Notes under the pieces: generated by a model | The model's input: only the letters and a program-made list of their open reading frames with translations | Database searches by the model: none | Told to the model about the DNA's origin: nothing | Shown here: positions 25,790 through 34,949 of the stretch, piece by piece | Layout: each line of letters begins with the position of its first letter | How positions within the stretch are numbered: the stretch's first letter is position 1 | Made by a program: the position numbers and the translations under genes | Assembly: GCA_900318685.1 (NCBI GenBank) | Contig: ONLL01000008.1 | Coordinates: 50,325 to 114,324, forward strand | Length of the DNA stretch: 64,000 nucleotides | Direction of reading: 5' to 3' | Source: an uncultured Prevotellaceae bacterium | GTDB lineage: Bacteria; Bacteroidota; Bacteroidia; Bacteroidales; Bacteroidaceae

Positions 25790-26746
25790 ATGAATAGAAA
25801 AGACATTCACCTCCTCTGTTGGAAGAAAGCCAAGATGTGGTCCTTCGTATTGCTGGCTGCTACGTTAGCAGTCACTTCGTGCGGCGATGACGATTACGAT
25901 TTCCTGCCAGAGTACGACTACAACACGCTGAATGACGGCATTGCCGATGACGTGAAGTACTTCAACAACCCGCCCTATCCCGCCAATGCCAACCCTTTGA
26001 GGATATTGGCCATCGGCAGCAGTTTCACCGATGATGCCACCTACTATCTCGACAATCTAGTAAAAGCATCCGACATCGACGAGGACAGGCTATGCATCTA
26101 CAAGATAGTGGAAGGATTCTCCCGTTTCAACACGTGGATAGACAAATCAAACAAGGAAGAGACACTGTATGCCAAGAGAATCACAGGCAACGTAGAGATG
26201 AAGGGAGTTGGCACCCTGAAAGAATTGCTCAGCCAGGCATGGGATGTCATCGTCATCAATCAAGCCAGCGATGCCTCGTATAAATGGGAGTCATACTCGC
26301 CACTGAAACCCTATATGGAAATGCTTCTTGAAGCATGCACGAACAAGGATGTCTGTTTTGCTTTCCAACTGCAGTGGAGCCATACTCCAGGCGAGATGCC
26401 CTACGTGATGCAAGGCAATACCGCCTGCTGCCAGAAAATGGCCAATAGATACGGCATCGATGTCATCATACCATGCGGCACTGCCATCCAGATAGCCAGA
26501 GGGACATCGCTCAACGACAGCAAATACATGACCCGTGACCGCTATCACTTGAACCACGGGATGGGATGCTACATCGCTTCATGCGTATGGTTCCAGAAAT
26601 TGCTATCTCCCGTCTTTGGCTGCAGCGTGGTAGGAAACAGTGCCAAGCCAGATGGAAACTATACTGCCGACGACACCCTTCTAGGCCAGCGTTGCGCGGA
26701 ATATGCCGTCAACAATACTTACGACTATACACACACGATGGATTAA
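25790..26746 (+). CDS. DUF4886 SGNH-like lipoprotein, possible polysaccharide esterase
   Basis: The 318-residue protein has a lipoprotein signal (WSFVLLAATLAVTSC, cysteine about residue 31). It has a DUF4886 domain that starts LRILAIGSSFTDDATYYLDNL. GSSFT is the SGNH block I serine, and SKYMTRDRYHLNHGMG supplies a C-terminal Asp/His pair. The family is SGNH-hydrolase-like. A role in removing or adjusting acetyl groups added by the two neighbouring acyltransferases is inference from position. ATG at 25835 (MWSF) is an alternative start. Confidence 0.78.
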   Translation: MNRKDIHLLCWKKAKMWSFVLLAATLAVTSCGDDDYDFLPEYDYNTLNDGIADDVKYFNNPPYPANANPLRILAIGSSFTDDATYYLDNLVKASDIDEDRLCIYKIVEGFSRFNTWIDKSNKEETLYAKRITGNVEMKGVGTLKELLSQAWDVIVINQASDASYKWESYSPLKPYMEMLLEACTNKDVCFAFQLQWSHTPGEMPYVMQGNTACCQKMANRYGIDVIIPCGTAIQIARGTSLNDSKYMTRDRYHLNHGMGCYIASCVWFQKLLSPVFGCSVVGNSAKPDGNYTADDTLLGQRCAEYAVNNTYDYTHTMD

Positions 26747-26749
26747 AGC

Positions 26750-27475
26750 ATGAAATACAAACACTCTTTCAGGGATTACAAGCAGTACCTGTGGTATCTG
26801 CTACCGACCATCTACTTCAACTTCAAGATGCTGCCTTTTCGCCAGGCCAAGAAGTTACCCTTTCTGTTTGTCAAACCAAAGTTCATCCAGCTGAAAGGAA
26901 AGATTGAGATTGCCGACGACATCTGCCGTTTCGGCCTCGTCAAGCTGGGCAGCTGGGGAGTAAAGGCATTTCCTAACACGGGTATCAAGCTGAATCTGCA
27001 GGGAGGTACGTGGAAGATCAAAGGAAAGGTATGGATTGGTGCCAACTCATCAATTGAAGTGGGCAAGCTAGGATGCCTGGAGATGGGCGACAACTTCATG
27101 GCGAGCACGTCGCTAAAGCTTTGCTGCTACTATAAGACCACCTTTGGAGAAGGCCACCGTTTCGGCTGGAACTGTACTGTAATGGATACCAATTTCCATC
27201 CGCTGAAGAAGGTTGAAACTGGGGAGAAAAAACGTGCTGGTGCTCCTATTGAGATTGGCAGCCACAACTGGTGCGCCACCAACAATGTCATCATGCCCGG
27301 TGTGAAGACCCCCGACTACTGCATCTTCGGGTATGGCACAGTCCTCACCCGCAACATGCCATGCGAAGAATACGCTGTCCACGGAGGGTCGCCCGTCAGA
27401 GTTCTCTCACGAGGCTATTACAGAGACCTCGACGATGACCGCGACCCGGCAGTCTTTAACGAAGGTCATAAATAA
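26750..27475 (+). CDS. Second LbH-fold acyltransferase
   Basis: The 241-residue protein has a helical N-terminal part (to about residue 55). A left-handed beta helix follows (KIEIADDICRFG, KIKGKVWIGANSSIEV, CLEMGDNF). It ends with the catalytic-type histidine segment TVMDTNFHPLKK, then NVIMPGVKTPDYCIFGYGTVLT and AVHGGSPVRVLSRG. It differs enough from the acyltransferase at 25130 to suggest a different acceptor site. It starts three bases after the DUF4886 stop. Confidence 0.85.
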   Translation: MKYKHSFRDYKQYLWYLLPTIYFNFKMLPFRQAKKLPFLFVKPKFIQLKGKIEIADDICRFGLVKLGSWGVKAFPNTGIKLNLQGGTWKIKGKVWIGANSSIEVGKLGCLEMGDNFMASTSLKLCCYYKTTFGEGHRFGWNCTVMDTNFHPLKKVETGEKKRAGAPIEIGSHNWCATNNVIMPGVKTPDYCIFGYGTVLTRNMPCEEYAVHGGSPVRVLSRGYYRDLDDDRDPAVFNEGHK

Positions 27476-27492
27476 AGCCAAATAAAAGCCAC

Positions 27493-28647
27493 ATGAAAGC
27501 AAGAGTCATAGCATATTATCTGCCACAATTTCATCCTATTCCAGAGAATGATGAGATGTGGGGAAAAGGGTTTACAGAATGGATGAACGTCGTGCGGGCA
27601 AGGCCATTGTTCAGAGGACATTATCAGCCTCGACTTCCTGCTGACCTGGGATTCTACGACCTGCGTCTTCCTGAGACAAGAGAAGCGCAGGCAGAACTGG
27701 CACGCGATGCAGGCATTGAAGGTTTCTGCTACTGGCACTACTGGATGGGCAATGGCAAGACATTGCTGGAGCGCCCCTTCCAAGAAGTTGTCACCAGTGG
27801 GAAACCTGATTTCCCCTTCTGCCTCTGCTGGGCCAATCACAGCTGGACCACCAAGACCTGGAACAGCGGAAAGCGTCTCGCTTCACGCTCAGTGATTATC
27901 GAGCAGCAGTATCCTGGAGAGGACGACTATATCGCCCACTTCAACTACTGTCTGCCAGCATTTAAGGACAAACGCTACATCACCGTCGAAGGAAAGCCAC
28001 TGTTTGGCATCTTCGACCCCTTCCTCCATAAAGATCTGAAGACGTTTATCAGCGTCTGGCGACGACAGGCAGAGGCGAACGGGCTAAAAGGCATCTATTT
28101 CTATGCCATCACAAAGTCGGCCAACTTCAACCGTTTCCTGCCCGACGGAAGCACCGAGCACGTCATGCCAAACCTCAAGAGCAGTGCCGACGACTATCAA
28201 GGCATGCTCAGTCAGGGATTCGACGGGCTGAACTCGTTTGGCCAGGTGCGAGCTGAAATGGCTTACTACAACAAGTATGTCAATATGGCTCTCATAGCCA
28301 TGCGCAAATACATGCCCTTTATACCCTCGACACGCTTTAACTATCCCAAGCTGATGAAGCATTTCTTCTCGCCAGAGGACAGATGGAGCAATGTGTTTCC
28401 AACCATCCTGCCTCAATGGGACCGTAGTCCCCGTGCCGGCAAGGCGGAGGGTGTATACTATAACGCTACGCCCGAGCATTTCGAGGATCACGTAAAAGAG
28501 GCGCTGAAACTGGTGGAGGAGAAAGACATGGACCACCGTATACTTTTCCTCCGCTCTTGGAATGAATGGGCAGAAGGAAACTATGTGGAGCCCGACCTGA
28601 AATATGGGCACGGATTCCTTGATGCCATCAAGCATGTTGTGAAGTAA
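27493..28647 (+). CDS. WbsX-family glycan biosynthesis protein (GH99-like fold)
   Basis: Resembles the WbsX family found in O-antigen and capsule loci. The opening MKARVIAYYLPQFHPIPEND, followed by WGKGFTEWMNV, is diagnostic. GFCYWHYWMGNGKTLLERP, FPFCLCWANHSWT and the late SWNEWAEGNYVEPD follow. The reaction is not well established; the family is annotated both as glycosyltransferase and as GH99-like hydrolase (endo-mannosidase fold). It has 384 residues and no signal peptide, so it acts in the cytoplasm. Confidence 0.88.
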   Translation: MKARVIAYYLPQFHPIPENDEMWGKGFTEWMNVVRARPLFRGHYQPRLPADLGFYDLRLPETREAQAELARDAGIEGFCYWHYWMGNGKTLLERPFQEVVTSGKPDFPFCLCWANHSWTTKTWNSGKRLASRSVIIEQQYPGEDDYIAHFNYCLPAFKDKRYITVEGKPLFGIFDPFLHKDLKTFISVWRRQAEANGLKGIYFYAITKSANFNRFLPDGSTEHVMPNLKSSADDYQGMLSQGFDGLNSFGQVRAEMAYYNKYVNMALIAMRKYMPFIPSTRFNYPKLMKHFFSPEDRWSNVFPTILPQWDRSPRAGKAEGVYYNATPEHFEDHVKEALKLVEEKDMDHRILFLRSWNEWAEGNYVEPDLKYGHGFLDAIKHVVK

Positions 28648-28658
28648 ATACCATCATC

Positions 28659-29819
28659 ATGAAAGTAGCCTACCTAGGGAAGATACAACTGTCGGACGTC
28701 GACCTCTCCTATCTCCATCATGCCCAGCAGCTCGCTGATGTCACTTTCATCCTTGAAGTGACTCCTCGCTACATGAGGGGTCCTGCCTTCAACATCAAGA
28801 ACATCTACACCAAGTCCGGGCTGTTCAAGGCTGTAGAAGCATACCCAGAGTTCGAAAAATACAAGGAATTCATCGACATCAACAAATTCTACGTATTGAA
28901 CACCTGCGGACGCTTTTGGCAGTTGAAGGCATTTTGGACCAACCTGCTATTGCTCAAATTCTTATGGCGGAACAAGTTCGATGTCATCCATTGGGCATGG
29001 CCTCCAAACATCTATGAGTTCTGCACCTACCTGCTGAGGAAGAAAATGATTCTCACTGTTCACGACCCCTTCCCTCATACAGCTCACGACTCATTCATCG
29101 TAAGATTGCGGCGAAAGGCTGCTTTCCGTTTCATTCCGAAGCTGATACTATTAAACAAGGCTCAGCGCAGTGATTTCATCAACTACTATCATATCGCACC
29201 CAGCCGAATCATCGACAGCAAGCTAAGCAGCTATACTTATCTGAGTTGCGTCTGTCCTGATGAGTCGACTGTCCCCCAGCATCCCTACATGCTCTTCGTC
29301 GGAAGAATATCGCCCTACAAAGGGCTCGACTATCTGCTCCCCGCTATGAAGCGTGTACACGAAGCATGCCCCGACTGTAAACTCATCGTGGCAGGAGGTG
29401 GGAAATACCATTTCGACATTACAGAGTACCAGGAATTGAGTTACATCGACATTCGCAACCGGTTCATCCCCGACGAGGAGATGGTGGCACTCATCCGGCA
29501 TGCGACATTCATGATATGCCCTTACACAGATGCCACCCAGAGCGGAGTCGTCATGTCGGCATATGCTTTCTGTACACCCGTGATAGCGACCAATGTCGGA
29601 GGACTGCCTGAGATGGTTGAGCACCAGCGAAATGGACTAATCGTTCCTGAAAAAGATGCTGAGCGACTCGCCGACTCCATCATCACCCTATGGCAACATC
29701 CTGAGCTGACAGCCGCATTCTCAAAGCAAATTGAATTATCCTACACTATGGGTTCACTATCCTGGCAACATATAGCTGAGCAGCTGAACAAGGAGTACCA
29801 ACACATCATCTCCCACTAA
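28659..29819 (+). CDS. Glycosyltransferase family 4
   Basis: Adds a sugar from a nucleotide donor to the growing lipid-linked unit. The GT-B fold protein has 386 residues. The C-terminal Rossmann half begins MLFVGRISPYKGLDYLLPAM, with KLIVAGGGKY and RFIPDEEMVALIRHATFMICPY. The GT4 E-x7-E-like nucleotide-sugar site is in SGVVMSAYAFCTPVIATNVGGLPEMV. It is the only clear classical glycosyltransferase in the locus, so other sugars must be added by WbsX or by enzymes elsewhere. Confidence 0.9.
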   Translation: MKVAYLGKIQLSDVDLSYLHHAQQLADVTFILEVTPRYMRGPAFNIKNIYTKSGLFKAVEAYPEFEKYKEFIDINKFYVLNTCGRFWQLKAFWTNLLLLKFLWRNKFDVIHWAWPPNIYEFCTYLLRKKMILTVHDPFPHTAHDSFIVRLRRKAAFRFIPKLILLNKAQRSDFINYYHIAPSRIIDSKLSSYTYLSCVCPDESTVPQHPYMLFVGRISPYKGLDYLLPAMKRVHEACPDCKLIVAGGGKYHFDITEYQELSYIDIRNRFIPDEEMVALIRHATFMICPYTDATQSGVVMSAYAFCTPVIATNVGGLPEMVEHQRNGLIVPEKDAERLADSIITLWQHPELTAAFSKQIELSYTMGSLSWQHIAEQLNKEYQHIISH

Positions 29820-29881
29820 TGCCGCCGACAGCAAATCCGAAGAAAAGCCCGCTTTTTCTTGGTCGTTTGCCATAAAATTGC

Positions 29882-29889
29882 TAACTTTG
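29882..29889 (+). promoter_or_regulatory. Internal -7 box before the epimerase gene
   Basis: TAACTTTG, 5 bases before ATG 29895. Transcription from here would be nearly leaderless, so this box may be weak or a coincidence, though the sequence match is exact. Confidence 0.5.
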
Positions 29890-29894
29890 CAGCT

Positions 29895-30851
29895 ATGAAA
29901 ATACTTATCACAGGAGGATCGGGATTTATAGGCACCAACCTGACCGACTACTACGTCAGAAAGGGATGGAACGTGAAGAACGTCGATATCAAAGCCCCCA
30001 AACAGGTCGAGATGACTAGCATCTGGACGCAATGCGACATCACCGACAAGGCAGCTCTCAGCGGGGTCGTACTGGATTTCGAGCCTGACTATATCGTGCA
30101 TCTGGCAGCCCGTACTGATCTGGACGGAAAGAGCGTCGACGACTATCAGACGAATACCACGGGAGTTGAAAACGTCCTGCAGGTGTCTTCTCAGCTGAAG
30201 GGACTGAAGAAGATTCTCATCACCTCGTCCATGCTCGTATGCCATACCGGCTACATGCCGAAGGACCAGTATGACTATGCGCCCACCACGTACTACGGCG
30301 AGAGCAAGGTCATCACCGAGCAGCTGACTTGGCAGAACAAGCCTACGTGCGACTGGGCCATCTTGCGGCCCACATCCATGTGGGGCCCTTGGTTCGACGT
30401 GCCTTATCGCAACTTCTTCGATATCGTGGGAGCAGGCCGGTATGTTCATATCGGTCATCGGTCGTGTACGAAAACCTATGGCTATATTGAGAATGCCGTC
30501 TATCAGATTGACTCCATCCTGATGAATCCCACCACCGACTTGAAGAACAAGGTATTCTACCTGGGCGACGAGCCTCCCATCTTCATCGAGGAGTGGGCGA
30601 ATGAGATTGGGCGTGCTATGGGGCGCACCGTCAGGCGCGTTCCGTTCTGGATGATTCGCATGGCGGCTTACGTGGGCGATGTGCTGAAGCTGGTGGGCGT
30701 CCGTTTCCCCATGACCTCGTTCCGGCTGAAGAACATGACCACGGACAATATCTGTCCGCTTCAGAACACTTATGCCATCGCTCCCGAGCCGCCCGTAGAC
30801 CGTATTACAGCTGTTGGAAGAACCGTTGAATGGATGAAAGCTCATGGTTAA
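29895..30851 (+). CDS. NAD-dependent epimerase/dehydratase (extended SDR)
   Basis: Acts on a nucleotide sugar for the polysaccharide. The Rossmann motif GGSGFIG is at residues 7-13. HLAARTD gives the extended-SDR acidic/Ala segment, and the catalytic YxxxK is YGESK (Y134, K138). RPTSMWGPW follows. The substrate is not predictable. I use ATG 29895 (MKILITGGSGF); the longer frame from 29859 begins upstream of the -7 box. It has 318 residues and overlaps the aminotransferase gene by 8 bases, so the two probably act on one sugar. Confidence 0.88.
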   Translation: MKILITGGSGFIGTNLTDYYVRKGWNVKNVDIKAPKQVEMTSIWTQCDITDKAALSGVVLDFEPDYIVHLAARTDLDGKSVDDYQTNTTGVENVLQVSSQLKGLKKILITSSMLVCHTGYMPKDQYDYAPTTYYGESKVITEQLTWQNKPTCDWAILRPTSMWGPWFDVPYRNFFDIVGAGRYVHIGHRSCTKTYGYIENAVYQIDSILMNPTTDLKNKVFYLGDEPPIFIEEWANEIGRAMGRTVRRVPFWMIRMAAYVGDVLKLVGVRFPMTSFRLKNMTTDNICPLQNTYAIAPEPPVDRITAVGRTVEWMKAHG

Positions 30852-31950
30852 GTTTCTGGATTTACAAGCAGTCAACGGGCAGTATGCAGATGAGATTACT
30901 GCTGCTGCTGTCGATGTGATACGCTCCGGATGGTATCTGCAAGGTCAGGCCACGGCTGCCTTCGAGGAGCAGTATGCCCGGTACATCGGCACGAGTCACT
31001 GCATCGGAGTGGCCAACGGGCTGGATGCGCTGACGCTCATCTATCGCGCTTACATCGAGATGGGGGTGATGGAGCCGGGCGACGAGGTCATCGTGCCTGC
31101 CAATACGTTCATCGCTTCCATCCTTGCCATCACCGAAAACGGACTGAAGCCTGTGCTCGTCGAGCCCGACATCAGCACGCTGGAGATTGACGACCGGCTC
31201 ATCGAGCAGGCCATCACGCAGCGTACGAAGTCCGTCATGATCGTCCATCTCTATGGACGCTGTGCCTTTACGCATAGGATTGCCGCCCTATGTGAGCAGT
31301 ATCATCTTAGGCTCGTTGAGGACAATGCCCAGGCGCATGGCTGCACCTGCGACGCTCAGCACAGGACCGGTTCGCTGGGCGATGCCGCCGGACACTCGTT
31401 CTACCCGGGCAAGAACCTCGGGGCTCTGGGCGATGGAGGAGCCGTCACCACCAACGATGCTCAGCTGGCCTCCACCGTGCGTGCCTTGGCCAACTATGGT
31501 TCGCAGCGCAAGTATGTATTCCAGTATCGTGGGCGCAACAGTCGCCTCGACGAGATGCAGGCGGCCATCCTCAGCGTGAAGCTGCGTCACCTGGATGACG
31601 ACAACCATCGTCGCCAAGCCATCGCCAACTACTATTACGACCACATCAGCAATCCGCTCATCACGCTGCCTACACGCCTGTCTGATCCGTTCAACGTCTA
31701 TCACATCTTTCCTGTGTTCTCAGACCATCGCGATGAGCTGCAGGCATATCTCACCGAGAAGGCCATTCAGACGCTCATCCACTACCCCATCCCGCCACAT
31801 CAGCAGGAGTGCTACAGCGAGTGGAGCCACTTGTCATTGCCCGTTACCGAGCGCATACACCGCACAGAACTGAGCATCCCCATCAGCCCGGTGATGAGCA
31901 ATGGGGATGCGCAAGCTGTCGTGGAAGCCCTGAACAGCTTCCGTCGATAA
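30844..31950 (+). CDS. DegT/DnrJ/EryC1-type sugar aminotransferase
   Basis: A PLP enzyme that transfers an amino group to a keto-sugar nucleotide. The fold-type I motifs are VANGLDALTLIYRA, VIVPANTFIASILAI, LVEDNAQAHG and the PLP lysine in FYPGKNLGALGDGGAV (K190). NSRLDEMQAAIL is diagnostic for the family. The closest functional groups are the 3-amino-sugar (FdtB/QdtB-like) enzymes, by the general look only. It ends the operon, converging with the metallopeptidase gene 10 bases away. Confidence 0.9.
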   Translation: MVKFLDLQAVNGQYADEITAAAVDVIRSGWYLQGQATAAFEEQYARYIGTSHCIGVANGLDALTLIYRAYIEMGVMEPGDEVIVPANTFIASILAITENGLKPVLVEPDISTLEIDDRLIEQAITQRTKSVMIVHLYGRCAFTHRIAALCEQYHLRLVEDNAQAHGCTCDAQHRTGSLGDAAGHSFYPGKNLGALGDGGAVTTNDAQLASTVRALANYGSQRKYVFQYRGRNSRLDEMQAAILSVKLRHLDDDNHRRQAIANYYYDHISNPLITLPTRLSDPFNVYHIFPVFSDHRDELQAYLTEKAIQTLIHYPIPPHQQECYSEWSHLSLPVTERIHRTELSIPISPVMSNGDAQAVVEALNSFRR

Positions 31951-31960
31951 CCCCGAGATA

Positions 31961-32896
31961 TTACAAGTCGCTGTAATTGCCCGTGAAGGTAGTGGTGCGC
32001 ATGTCGCCGGTCTGGAAGCCCTTGTACAGCCAACGCTTACGCTGGTCACTGGTTCCGTGAGTGAACGACTCCTCTACGGCACGACCCTGAGCCTGCTTCT
32101 GCAGCCAGTCGTCACCAATCTTCTGAGCCAGCTCAAGACCGCGCTCCAGGTCACCATACTCCATCGAGTGATTCATCTTTTCCTCATTGTGAGCCCATAC
32201 GCCGGCATAGTAGTCGGCTAGCAGCTCCAGACGCACGCTCACCTGATTAGCCTTCGCCTTGCTCAGCTGGCTCATCTCCTGGTGTGCCTTGCCCAGGATA
32301 CCCGTCAGGTATTCCACGTGATGGCCTATCTCGTGGGCAATCACATAGGCATAGGCGAAGTCATTGCCTTCCACACCCAGCTGCCTCTTCATCTGCGTGA
32401 AGAACGACAAGTCGATGTACAGCTTCTGGTCACCAGAGCAGTAGAACGGACCCACTGACGAGGGAGCCGTGCCACAGGCCGACTGCACGCTATTCGTGAA
32501 GAGCACCAGCGTGGGATTGGTATAAGTGCCCAGGTTGTTCTCCTTGAACACCTTCGTCCACACGTCTTCTGTCGAGGCCAGGATAATACGGCAGACCGTA
32601 TCCAGGCGCTGCTCCTCAGGAGTGAACTGCGTCGGGTCGGTCTCGCCCTCATACGTCGCTTCTGCCTGACGTCCGCCCAGGATATCGCCCAGGCCGCCGC
32701 CACCTTGAGTGATGGCACCGATGACCTGACCCAGGTCAATGCCACCGCCGGCTCCGCCGCCACCTCCTCCGAGAAGCGACATCACAATACCAATGATCAC
32801 AGCCAGGATACCACCGCCGATACCGGCCTTTGCACCTCCGCTCAAACCACGGCGATCCTCCACGTTTGAGCTCATTCTTCTTCCTTTTAGTTTCAT
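31961..32896 (-). CDS. Neutral zinc metallopeptidase, YpfJ family
   Basis: A membrane-anchored predicted metallopeptidase. The opening MKLKGRRMSSNVEDRRG matches the conserved YpfJ start, so I keep ATG 32896, although a ribosome site also precedes ATG 32875. A single membrane helix (about residues 25-45) and a Gly-rich linker precede the catalytic domain. The domain has the zinc motif HEIGHHVEYL and the downstream ELLADYYAGVWAH glutamate. HGTSDQRKRWLYKGF is typical of the C-terminus. Substrate is unknown. It has its own promoter. Confidence 0.9.
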   Translation of the reverse strand: MKLKGRRMSSNVEDRRGLSGGAKAGIGGGILAVIIGIVMSLLGGGGGGAGGGIDLGQVIGAITQGGGGLGDILGGRQAEATYEGETDPTQFTPEEQRLDTVCRIILASTEDVWTKVFKENNLGTYTNPTLVLFTNSVQSACGTAPSSVGPFYCSGDQKLYIDLSFFTQMKRQLGVEGNDFAYAYVIAHEIGHHVEYLTGILGKAHQEMSQLSKAKANQVSVRLELLADYYAGVWAHNEEKMNHSMEYGDLERGLELAQKIGDDWLQKQAQGRAVEESFTHGTSDQRKRWLYKGFQTGDMRTTTFTGNYSDL

Positions 32897-32927
32897 ACGT
32901 ATATCAAGTTTTTAATTATTCATGGTG

Positions 32928-32935
32928 CAAAGGTA
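32928..32935 (-). promoter_or_regulatory. -7 box of the YpfJ-family gene
   Basis: On the minus strand TACCTTTG, 32 bases upstream of ATG 32896. Confidence 0.7.
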
Positions 32936-33000
32936 CATATTTTTTTTTGTATTCTTCAAAAAAACCTTCATCAATTTTAGGTATTATCGGAAAAAAATTG

Positions 33001-33008
33001 TAATTTTG
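33001..33008 (+). promoter_or_regulatory. -7 box of the NifU-like/GGGtGRT operon
   Basis: TAATTTTG, 77 bases before ATG 33085; divergent from the YpfJ promoter. The leader is AT-rich. Confidence 0.65.
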
Positions 33009-33084
33009 CACCATCTTTCATGAATTATGGTAAAACGCAACAGAAATTGTAAATAGTAAATTTGTTAAATTGTTAATTACAAAG

Positions 33085-33786
33085 ATGATTTATTCAAAAG
33101 AAGTTGAAAACATGTGCATTGTGGCCAAGGGCCCCAATCACGGTCCTGCTCCCATTCCCGAAGAAGGAAAATGGATTCAGGCAAAAGAGATTAAGGACAT
33201 TTCGGGCTATACCCACGGTATCGGCTGGTGCGCTCCTCAGCAGGGAGCCTGCAAGCTGTCGCTCAATGTCAAGGACGGCATCATCCAGGAGGCTCTTGTC
33301 GAGACCATCGGCTGCACGGGCATGACCCACTCCGCCGCTATGGCCAGCGAGATCCTGCCGGGCAAGACCATCCTCGAGGCACTGAACACAGACCTTGTCT
33401 GCGACGCCATCAACACCGCTATGCGCGAGCTGTTCCTGCAGATTGTCTATGGTCGCACACAGAGCGCCTTCTCAGAGGGCGGACTGGTCATCGGCGCCGG
33501 ACTGGAGGATCTGGGTAAGGGACTCCGCTCTCAGACGGGTACGCTCTATGGCACCGTCGCCAAGGGCACTCGCTACCTGGAGCTCACCGAAGGCTACATC
33601 ACCCGTCAGTTCCTCGACAAGGACGATCAGGTATGCGGCTATGAGTATGTACACCTGGGCAAGATGATGGAAGCCATCAAGGCTGGTATGGATGCCAACG
33701 AGGCAGTGAAGAAGTTCACCGGCAGCTATGGTCGCACCAAGGCCGAGCAAGGTGCTGTGAAAGCTATTGACCCACGCAAAGAATAG
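33085..33786 (+). CDS. NifU/IscU-like iron-sulfur cluster scaffold protein
   Basis: The 233-residue protein has an IscU-like fold with cysteines at WCAPQQGACKLSL and in VETIGCTGMTHSAAMAS, which suit cluster binding. The extension after about residue 120 (TGTLYGTVAKGTRYLELTEGY) is specific to this family. It always-or-often pairs with a GGGtGRT protein, which follows 12 bases later here. This is not the housekeeping IscU, so its client is unknown. I use ATG 33085 (MIYSKEVENMC); the longer frame begins in the leader. Confidence 0.8.
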   Translation: MIYSKEVENMCIVAKGPNHGPAPIPEEGKWIQAKEIKDISGYTHGIGWCAPQQGACKLSLNVKDGIIQEALVETIGCTGMTHSAAMASEILPGKTILEALNTDLVCDAINTAMRELFLQIVYGRTQSAFSEGGLVIGAGLEDLGKGLRSQTGTLYGTVAKGTRYLELTEGYITRQFLDKDDQVCGYEYVHLGKMMEAIKAGMDANEAVKKFTGSYGRTKAEQGAVKAIDPRKE

Positions 33787-33798
33787 GAGGACCAAGCT

Positions 33799-34812
33799 AT
33801 GATTAGAAAAGTTAGTTTTGAAAGCTACGAGCGTCGCATCAACCAGGTGCTGGCCGCTCTGAAAGAGAACGGAATCAACAGCATCGAGGAGGCCAACGAG
33901 ATCTGCGACAAGGCTGGCGTCGACCCCTATCTGATGTGTGAGGAGACTCAGGGCATCTGCTTTGAGAATGCCAAGTGGGCCTATGTGTGCGGTGCTGCCA
34001 TCGCCATCAAGAAAGGCGTGAAGAGCGCTGCCGAGGCTGCCGAGGCCATTGGTATCGGTCTGCAGTCGTTCTGCATCCCCGGCTCCGTAGCCGACGACCG
34101 CAAGGTGGGTATCGGCCATGGTAACCTGGCTGCCCGTCTGCTCCGTGAGGAGACCGAGTGCTTCGCCTTCCTCGCCGGACACGAGAGCTTCGCAGCCGCT
34201 GAGGGTGCCATCAAGATTGCCGAGAAGGCCAACAAGGTTCGCCAGAAGCCCCTCCGCGTCATCCTCAATGGTCTGGGTAAGGACGCTGCCATGATCATCT
34301 CACGTATCAATGGCTTCACCTATGTGCAGACACAGTTCGACTACTACACCGGCGAGGTGAAGGTAGTGAAGGAGACTCCCTACAGCGACGGTCCGCGCGC
34401 CAAGGTGCGCTGCTATGGTGCCGACGATGTGCGCGAGGGCGTTGCCATCCTCTGGATGGAGAATGTCGATGTCAGCATCACCGGTAACTCCACCAACCCC
34501 ACCCGCTTCCAGCATCCTGTTGCAGGCACGTACAAGAAAGAGCGCGTGCTGGCTGGCAAGCCCTACTTCTCAGTAGCCAGTGGTGGTGGTACCGGTCGCA
34601 CGCTGCATCCCGACAACATGGCCGCAGGTCCTGCCTCCTATGGAATGACCGACACCCTGGGCCGCATGCACAGCGATGCTCAGTTCGCAGGATCATCATC
34701 CGTCCCCGCTCACGTGGAGATGATGGGCTTCCTCGGCATTGGCAACAACCCCATGGTGGGTGCCACCGTCAGCATTGCCGTCGAGATCGACCTTGCCCTG
34801 AACAAGAAGTAA
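33799..34812 (+). CDS. GGGtGRT protein
   Basis: A conserved protein named for its motif, seen here as SGGGTGRTLHPDNMAAGPASYGM. The 337-residue product also carries AGSSSVPAHVEMMGFLGIGNNPMVGATVS near the end and several cysteines (CDKAGVDPYLMCEETQGIC). A perfect ribosome-binding site (AGGAGG) precedes it, and codon use is strongly biased, suggesting high expression. Function is not established. The linked scaffold protein suggests it receives or uses an iron-sulfur cluster (inference). Confidence 0.88.
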   Translation: MIRKVSFESYERRINQVLAALKENGINSIEEANEICDKAGVDPYLMCEETQGICFENAKWAYVCGAAIAIKKGVKSAAEAAEAIGIGLQSFCIPGSVADDRKVGIGHGNLAARLLREETECFAFLAGHESFAAAEGAIKIAEKANKVRQKPLRVILNGLGKDAAMIISRINGFTYVQTQFDYYTGEVKVVKETPYSDGPRAKVRCYGADDVREGVAILWMENVDVSITGNSTNPTRFQHPVAGTYKKERVLAGKPYFSVASGGGTGRTLHPDNMAAGPASYGMTDTLGRMHSDAQFAGSSSVPAHVEMMGFLGIGNNPMVGATVSIAVEIDLALNKK

Positions 34813-34841
34813 GCCGCGCTTTGCGCATTACTCATCTACAC

Positions 34842-34878
34842 AAGTGCCGACTTGCCATCAAGCAGGTCGGCACTTTCC
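34842..34878 (+). terminator. Terminator of the NifU-like/GGGtGRT operon
   Basis: AAGTGCCGACTTGC (34842-34855) pairs with GCAGGTCGGCACTT (34862-34875), with one mismatch and a 6-base loop, followed by a pyrimidine run (TTCCCTTT). Confidence 0.75.
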
Positions 34879-34949
34879 CTTTGATAGCGGGACGACCATG
34901 ATGCAGGGTTAAAAAAAAGAAAATTCTTGGTTTTTCGCCCGCTTATTCG

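Noticed and set aside
29757-30875. 372-codon minus-strand frame opposite the epimerase
   Set aside because: It is a shadow of the GC-rich epimerase gene, which has full SDR motifs. The antisense product shows no domain.
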